Shown here in pieces: positions 23,001-32,000 of a DNA stretch of 64,000 nt. Source of the stretch: Rhizaria sp. SCN 62-66 (Eukaryota > Rhizaria, unplaced); NCBI GenBank assembly GCA_001724265.1, contig MEDY01000057.1:38593-102592 (forward strand). Direction: 5' to 3'. Each line of letters starts with the position of its first letter. The stretch's first letter is position 1. Both the position numbers and the translations under genes were made by a program. The notes under the pieces were generated by a model. The model saw only the letters and a list, made by a program, of their open reading frames with translations. It searched no databases and was not told the origin of the DNA.

Positions 23001-26000
23001 ACGCCGTCACCGTGCGACTGCGTCTGCTCACGGCACTGCTGCAGTGCCCGACCAAGGTCGAGTGGCGCGCGCACGAGGCTTCGACGCACGGCGGCGGCGG
23101 CGGCCGTGGCCGCGGGCGCGATAAATACAACATAATGACCGACGCCGTCGAGTTTGCCAGCAAGCGTCACCGCGTCTCGCCTGCGTGCGCCTTTGCGCCG
23201 CAGGAGCTCATGAACTTGCTCGACACGCTGCAGCTCACACACGCTTTGCGCATGGACGACAAGCCTAAACCGTTGCCGACGGAAGTGCGCAACTTGGCGA
23301 TGATTCTGCGCGCTGAACTCGGCCTGATGGCGCGCTGCGAGGCTGAACCGCCGCGCGGCCACACTGACTGGCCCGTCGGCGGCGCGCTCCCCGGCGGCGG
23401 TTACTACGACAATGCACTGCTCGACTTGACCACTGGCTTCATCTACGAGCAGGACGACGCAGGTTCAGTGATCACGCGCCGTCGCCGTCGCTTCGACGAG
23501 GCCGCTCTTGTGACGCACATGGCGTCGGGCCTCTCGCTATCTGCCGCCGAAGGTGCTGCGGTCCGTACTGCCTCGCTCGCGCCGACTGTGCGCACAGTCG
23601 GCGAGCACCTGGACGTCATGGACCCCGCGCCGCCGGCCGCGTGGCAAACACTGCTTGCACGCGCCACTCACATCCTCAACATGGTCAGCGACGGCAGTGA
23701 CTTTAAGGTCGACCTGGGGGGCTCGCTCTGCTACGACCGTCCGCTGCGCCGTCACATGCGCGGCGCTTGGCTGGTCTGGCTGATCAATCGCGCTCTTAAG
23801 GACGACCTCGGCGGTGGCAGTGAACGCCTCGGCTTCCTCTTCATCCTCGAACTTCTCCAAGGCACGCGTGTACCTGCCGTTTGGGAGACGGTGCAGACGC
23901 GCGCTGAGCGCCGCACCCGCGGCAAAGACGTGCGTGCCAAACGCACCGCGCGCGCCGAGGCTCACAAGCTCAAGAAGAGCGCTGCTGCTACTGCAACAGC
24001 TTCTTCGACTGACTCAAAGTCTGCTGCTGAAGAGACGCCCGCTGACGACGGCACTGCAGCCGCAATGGCGCTGATGATGGACTTCTTTGGCTCCGCGCCT
24101 CCGGTTGCTGCGGAGCCGGAGAAAAAGACTGACGCTGCAAAGTCCAAGGATGATAAGGCCTCTGGCACCGACAAAGACAAGAAGGACAATAAGGGCGACA
24201 AGCCCAGCGCACTGGCGACTGCACTGCAAACGCGCAAGCTGCGGCAGAAGTTGCTGCGCGGCGCGACGCTGAAGCCGACCGAGCTGGTAAAGCTGGATGA
24301 TCAGGCGATGATTAGTGAGCATCGGCGCGAGCGTGTATATGGCGACGCAGACGGCGCCGCGCTAGCGGAACTCGTCGCTCAGTGGCTGCATCTAGATTTC
24401 CAGGGACAACGCGGCCGTCAATCAGACATGGGTCTGATCCAGTTCCTCTTGTTGCAGGTGGCTATGCGCCAGCGCGACGCCGCTGTAGCCTACGACGAAG
24501 CTATGGCAGCTGCTCAAGCGACGACAGCATCTAAGGCCCCAGTTGACTCCACAACATTTGCTTCCTCTGCAAGCGCATCTGCTGAGTATGCGCTCTCCAT
24601 TCCGCCCAGTGCAGACCCAGCACACGCTGCTGAGGTTGCCACAGCTCACGCTGCCTGGCTTGCACACCTCGAGGAGACTGCGCCGACGACGAGTACCACG
24701 ACGACTAAGGTTGCGCAGCCTGCCAAGGTCGATGTCAAGGCGTTGGCGATGCTCGCTCAGTCGACACCCATCCTGCAAACGCAGCTGAACCTGCGCGTGC
24801 TGCGGCCGCGCTTAGCCAAGACAGTGACCGTGGGCAAGGCGGAAAAGGACGGCCCCACGCCATTCTTTACATTGTGGATGGAGTCCGTCGCGTGCGCCGC
24901 ACACGCGCTTGTGACCAACGACATGTGTTGGATCTCGCAGGTCCAGGGCCAGGGCGCTACGGCTGAGAACATCAAGGCGGGACAGACCGCGGCTGCTGCT
25001 GCGCTGGCGCGCTCGGCGGCCGTCACGCTGACACGCCCTATTGAGCTCGCCGCTGGCAGCGCGCCTGACCGCAGTCAGTCTGAGCGCTTACTTGACCCTT
25101 CGCTTCTGCCTGCTCACCTGCGTGTGTCGCAACGCGAGTTGGAGGAGTTGCTCTCACAGCCGCTGTTTGCCGCTGATGCCCCGCGCCACGTCGCGCTGCA
25201 CGGTGGAGACTGCTTTGCGCGCACGTCGGACAAGGATCAAGAGCCTACTTTGCCGTTCGACTTGGTTGCGCACCCTGCGTTAGCGGCCCCGCAAGCACGC
25301 GCGATGCTGCAACGTATCCAGACTGACTTTGCGCTGCACGCTCGTAGCCGCAATGCTGCTGCGATACCCGCCGTGCCCGAGCTGGTCGACCTCCTTGCAA
25401 GCGCGCAGAGCGCTGGCGCTTCAACATCCGAAGCCGTCGCGACCGCAGCAGCGGCGCGGCTGGGTGCTATTGTGGCATCGCTGCGCGCGCTTTTGCAAAG
25501 CGACGTGGTGTACACGGCCCGCGCGCGTGTGTTTATTGAGTGGGCAGCGAACCGCATCCCGTTGACACCAGTCGCTCTCTGTGACTTCGATGCTTCGCCG
25601 ATGCCCTCGCCTTCCGCACTGCTTGGTACACCTTTGCTTGTGCGCGCGCCGTCGCTCGCGCGCTCCATATCGATGGGTGTTTCGGCGGTGCAGCCCAGCG
25701 AGCTGCTGCGCAATGCTTCTGCGGTCACTGGCTCTAAGGCTGGCCTCACACTTGCGCGCGCGGCCAGTGCCACCGCGATGATAATCGAGGCTGAGCCTCA
25801 GACCGGTGAAGAGGCTTCCGCTGCTCTCCGCCGCCCGCTCGCTGTTCTCTCGCCGCATAATACTGCCGGCGCTGCTTTCCCGTCGTTGAACATAGTGCTG
25901 AAGCATATCATGGGCGAGAACACCCCGCGCGGCGCCCAGGCGTGGCTCGAACATTGGGCGCGATCGTCACAGCTCGCTCCTCTTAGTCTGCTTCTGTGCG

Positions 26001-29000
26001 AGAGCACAAGTGCTCTGGTGCAAGCCGCAACCGCCGACGTCGTTGCTCTCCTACGCGCACTGCCTAACTCTCACCCACTTCGTCGTGCCGCTGCCTATAC
26101 ATCAACGTCATCCAGTGCTGTAGAGCTCGTCGCTCTTCGCACTGACCTTTCGCAGCTGACCACCGACGCCGCGTGTGTGCAGTGGACGTTGCGTCAGGCT
26201 AGACCGGATGCCGCTGCTACTGAGGCACACCCGCACACTGTACTTGAGCAGGCAGCGCTTGACGCTCTTAAGGCTGTTGCTGCGGGTCCTGCTCTCACGG
26301 CAGCGGTAGCGTCGACCGCAAAGTTACAAGATACGGCCCGCGGACTTGTTGCTCTATCGCGATATGTCCGTCAGGTTAACGCGCTCGCGGCAGCTGCTGC
26401 CACGTCTGGCGACATCACGCGTGCAGCGAAGCTCATGTCCGCCTGTGAGCGCGCTCGCACCCGGGTTTCCGCCTTACGCGCCCGCGTTCGCGTGCTGCTT
26501 ATGTTGGCACTAGTACGCGCGCGCAACAGCTCGGACGCGAATGCTTGCGCTGCTGTGTCGTTCCAGAATGACACGCTTCCTCGTGTGGCATCGCTTGTAG
26601 CTGCTGCCTTGGCTCGGCGCGCGCACCTGGCCGATGCTGCAGCGTCCCGCATTGCTCTGCTGCGCGGTTACGCAGGCGAGGGCCCCGTGCGCCGCGTGCC
26701 GGACCTTGTCGCGGGCTTCATGTCGACCTCGTGCGACGGCCATGACGCGCCCTTCCTGCCGCGTCTGGCCGCGCGCGTGGGCGACGACGAGAGCGCTGCG
26801 CGTGTCATGACAGTGCTTGCAATCTACATGCTGCGCGTCAATCGCCAGTGCCTTGTTCAGCGCGCTTTGCAGTCGGCGCGCGCTGTTGCGAACAAGCTCG
26901 CAACTGTCGGCCTTATTTCGCTTCGCGGTACTGGCCAGCTGCCGCGTGTGGCGTCGCCGCGTGCTCTCGAGGTGGGCTGCATGCTTACACTCAAGCAGCA
27001 GGCGCGCGCACTTGCTCTTGCGCTTACGACAGGCCGTTTCTATGCCACGGGTGTGGCTTCAGATGACTCTTCTGAAGACCGGGCTGTGACTGTTGACCCG
27101 CGTTTCCTTGCATTCGAGTACACGTTCGATATTGTGCTACGCCGAGAACAAGTCGAGCTTGTTCGCTCCTTTATTGGTGCTAATACTGCCCCCATGCCTG
27201 TCATTAATACGCCTGCGCTTGCTGCCACATCGACAGCAACATCATGTTTCCAACCGTTGCTTGCGCCTACACTCGGAAGCCACACCAGCGTCCGTTTGCG
27301 GGCACTGCGCCCTGCCTCGGGTCTGAAGTTCCGCTTGTCGCTTGCATGTGCCTCGTCGGTTACCGATTACGACAGCGCCGACGTAAACGCTGCATTCTGT
27401 GCACTCGCAACAGCTGACAAGGCACGCAAAGCAACGCCGGCTCCTGACTTCTCTGCAGTCACTGCTGCTATGCGCGCGAGTGCGACTGTGACGCTGCCGT
27501 CATGCGTTCATCAGATGCTCATGGGTGCGGGTAAGACGACCGTTGTTGGTCCTCTGACAATGCTCATTGCAACTTCGCAGCCGCATACACCCGTTAGGGC
27601 GCGCCGTGTCGTGGTCAACGCCGTGCCGTCTGCACTGCTGCAGATGTCGACGTCGGTGCTGCGCGCGCGCTTTACATCAACGTTTGCGATCCCAGTGTGC
27701 ACCTTCGCCTTCCAGCGCGACATGGGCGGTCCGCTTGGACTGGGCTCCACGGGCCCGCACAAGACTGCGGCGCGCTGCAAGAAGGCCGAGGAGTGGCTCG
27801 ACGCGCACCGCACGCCGCTTGTCTACGACGTTGGCAAGGCTGTCACGCAGATGTTCCACGACGGCATCTGCATGCGCGCGCTGAACGGTGTGCGTGACAA
27901 GGCGCGCGAACTCGCGGATGACCACAGCAACCACCACCGGCGCCACGGTGGCGATGATAGTGACGATGAGGAGGCCGACGAAGCGAAGACCCGCGACCGC
28001 ATCACACCCGAGTTCACGCGTCCCTTCATCGGCGAGCCTCCCGCTGCGGCCGATGTCGCCTTCCTGGACGAGCTTCATGCCCAGCTAAAGCAGGCATGTG
28101 AGCGCTCTGCTGTTGTGGTCTGCACCGACGTTGCGCTTAAGTCGGTTATGCTCAAGGCTGTTGAGGTCCAGAATGCACTTTGTAACCTTGCGAAGTCGCT
28201 TGCCACGCGCATTATTACTGGTAGTGCGTCGGGTGCTGCTGGCGCCGCAGGTGCGGCAGTTGAGACTACAGCGACGCGCGCGGCAGTGGAGGCAAAGACG
28301 CTTGAGATTCTCACTATGGAGGGCAACGCCACAATTCCTGTGCGCTGCCGTTTCCCGCACACGTCTCTGCAGTTCTTCACACTCCGCGCCGCGCTGACGC
28401 AGCTGCGTGCTGTGCTGGCTCTTTTGCGCCGCGGCCCCCTTGTGGTGGATGAGGTTGATGAGGTTATGCACCCGTTGCGCTCCGAACTCAATTTCCCCAT
28501 CGGCGAGCGCAAGCGTCTTGAGCCCGCGCCTGCGCGTTGGCAACTCCCGCTCGCGCTGTTTGACGCGCTCAGTGTTGCATTCGTTGCCGCCACAGCTGCA
28601 GAGTTCTCGGTCTCTCAACGGATTGTTGCTGAGACTGACGTCGGCCTGCCACTCTCTCTGAGTGCACACGGCCAGACCGCGCTACAGACGCTTGCTTCGG
28701 CGCTGCGTGACGGACTTGCAGCGCAGACTGTGCTGCAACAACCGCACCTTATTCTTCTCGACGCTGCCTTCTACCGTGCGCGCATGCTTGCCCCCATTGC
28801 TGAGTGGGTTGGCACATTCCTCCGGGCCAACAACGTCGAGCTTCCAGCCAATTCCACAGTCGCTTCCACCGACGACAAGAACACAATCGCGGATTACTTG
28901 CTCGCCCCGGCTGTGGCCCCCGACTGCTACCCCGGTTCCGCCATCGCATCCGCCGGGCTGTCTGAGACTGCGGTCGGCCTGCTGAATCTGTCGCGCGACT

Positions 29001-32000
29001 GGGTGCACACGTTCTTACCGCACACACTGGGCAAGACGGTGTGCGTGAGCTACGGTCTGCTCTCGCCCGCGTACCTGGCGTCGCGGCCCACGCAGCCTCT
29101 ATCGCGCACGCTCACTGCCGTGCCGTACGCAGGCAAGGACGCGCCGATGCCCGCGTCCGAGTTTGCGCATCCCGACGTGCTGGCGGGCTTCACAGTGCTT
29201 GCGTACCTCACTCAGGGCCTGCGCCGCTCAGACGTGCGACAGCTGCTCACTCAGCTTAAGGCGCAGCTGCTGCGTGAGCTCGGCCCGCAGAGCGAGCGCC
29301 CCGCTGCTCTTTTGTTCGACGGATGGATGCGCACTGCGCTGTGGCGTGCGCGCCCCGGCGAGTACGCATCCCCCGCTGCAGTGCCCGTCGCTGCCGTGCC
29401 GCTATCGTTGGCGACGCTGCAGCATGGTGACCCAGCGCAGCTGAGTTCGGCGCACCGCTGGCTGTGTCGTGTCCCGGCGGTGGTGGAGCGCTACCTCACG
29501 CAAATCGTGTTCCCTGCCGTCATGAAGCGCCAGGAGACGAATCTCTCGGTGGCCGGTTTTGATCTCGGTGCGACAGGCATATTTGCCAGCGCGATTGGCT
29601 TCTCTGGCACGCCGTCAGACATGCTTCCGGCGGCTCTTGGAAGCTGCCACTTCGAGCGCGGCTCTGAAGGCAAGATCGTGTCGACACTCACAGACGCCGC
29701 CGTCGTGAGCACGACCGCGCTGTCTACCGACTGGACCGTGCGCTCGGTGCTTCGCGCCATCGCTACAGCGGGCGCTGATGGAGGCCAACCGCTTCACGCT
29801 CTCATCGACACGGGTGCTTTGGTCACGGGACTGAGCAACCAGGCTGTTGCGTCGTTCCTGCTCACAAGCGGTCTCGCGCACGTTGACGGCGTTGTCTTCC
29901 TCGGCCCTGACGACGCCCCGCTCGTGATGCTGCGCGGCGCGGACCGCCACGGACGCCGGCCTGTGATTCCGCTCGCGCAATGCGGTTTACCCGTCGAGCG
30001 CCGTTTCACCTTTTATGACCAGGTGCACACGGTCGGTATCGACGTAGCGCAGGCGCCGAACGCTGTTGCCGCAGTCACGCTTGGCAAGGACATGACGCTG
30101 CGTCACTACTCGCAGGGTGCATACCGCATGCGTGGCATTGGTCAGGGCCAGCGTGTGTCCGTGTTTGTCCCGCCGGAGATCCAGAACCTTGTCGCCACCG
30201 CCCTCGGCTCCGATGCGACCCGCGTCCCGACTCCCTCAGACGTGGTGGCATGGCTGCTTACGACCACGGCGTCGTCAGAGGGCGTGCAGTTTGTTCAGCA
30301 CTGTAAGTACGCTGCCCGCGAGGGTGTGCGCCGCGCAGTCGCTGACGCGCTCGTCACCGCGCCCACAACGATGCGCCCCGCCTATCTGCAGTACTTCACT
30401 GAGGCCATCACACACGGGCTCGAGCCCCGTGTCCCCGTCGTGCGCTCGCTTGCGCACGTGCTCGGAGACGAAGCTGCGGCCGTGCCCGCGCCGCTGCGTG
30501 AAGAGCGTCTCGTGAAGCCGTACACCCTCGCCGTTGCCGCTCTGGCAGCCGCGGCGGCGGGTTCGGCGCAGCAGACTGGCGCGGCGACCGGCCGGCTGGA
30601 GCAGGAGATGGTGAACGAGCAGGAGGTCGAGGTCGAGGAGCAGGCCGTGCAGCAGAGCATGCACACTGCCGGCTTTGCTGAGGACGACGATAACCGGCCG
30701 TGGGAGCTGGCACGCTTCGTGCTTCCGGCGTCCAAGTCCGCTGATGCAACCGCCTTCGGTGACGAGGATGAGATGGATGGGACCGCGTCAGAGTCCACTA
30801 CAGCTGGCAACGGCGCTCTGTCTGCTCAGCAGGTGACAGCACAACATGCGTCGCAGTTGGATGCTGACCTCGCGGCGCATCGCGCGTCACTTGCGGGCAC
30901 GCCCTCTGCTGACGCGTTTGAGTCGATCTTCTCGATCATGACGGCGATGCCAGAGATGTTTGGAACGATGCGTGCAAACTGGGATAACGACGCACAGACG
31001 CGTCTTCTTACACGCGTTTTTACTAGCAAGTACCCTGAACTTGCTGCGCAGCTGCCTCCTCTTGCTGATCCGGCTGCTCCTGTTTCCGCAACGGCGGAAC
31101 AGACTGCTGCCGCTTCAGCCTTTGCCGACTTCTTTGGTGGAGGATTCTCTGCTGCGTCCGAGCCCGTCGCTGCAGGGGCCTCCGCGGAAGTGACGGCTGC
31201 CGCGTCCACATTTGCCGACTTCTTTGGAGGAGGCGTGGCTGCTCCCGAACCCGTCGCGACTCCTGCTGTTTCTGTTGCTGTGGTCGAGGCTGCTGTCCAA
31301 AAGTCCATCATTGCTGCAACTGAAATCAGTGCCTTGGCGACTGGACCCGTGCATGCGACGCCTGTGGGCGCGAGCGGCATCCCCGGTCTGACGTCGATTG
31401 AGAGTCGTGTGCTGCCGTTGCCCCTGGCGGCGTGCTACAGTCGTTTCTTCGCTCCGCCTGTGACTCAGACTGACGCTGCTATTGACGTCGTTCACCGGCT
31501 GCACAACGTGAATATCGTTGCAGAGTGGCACATTGCCACGCGCGGTGACTCCGCTGCTAGGGCGGCAGCCACACGTCTGCCCGCTGCAGTTGCGGGCGCC
31601 GACCTCACGCGGGCTTGCGCTATCGCTGCGCGCGCTGCATTGGCTACGGGAGAGCCCCCGCGTGCGTTCCTTTCCCGTGCGCTGAAGACTGCAGGTATGG
31701 CTGCTGAAGCTGTACGGATGGATAGTGCATCTGGCAGCACCGCCACTGATGACGATGCAGTCGCGGCTCTCAACGTCTCAGCTGCGCAAGCCTTGACGGA
31801 CGAGTATCACGCTTCGCGTGCCGTCAGCCATGCGATTGAAGGAGACAGCACTGTTTCGACCCGCCTTGTTGCATTGACGTTGGCCGAGGCCGCAGGGCTA
31901 CGTCGCGCGCTGCATTCGGGCTCGCTGCATCGTCTCGTTGCCGCATGCACGCGCGCTGCCGGCACAAACACGGCGAGGTCGTGGCTAGTCGGCGCGGCGG

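Noticed and set aside
27160-27500. An unspliced intron inside the G1 ATPase core
   Set aside because: The stretch is GC-rich, in frame and uses the same codons as its flanks, unlike the AT-rich introns elsewhere in the window.
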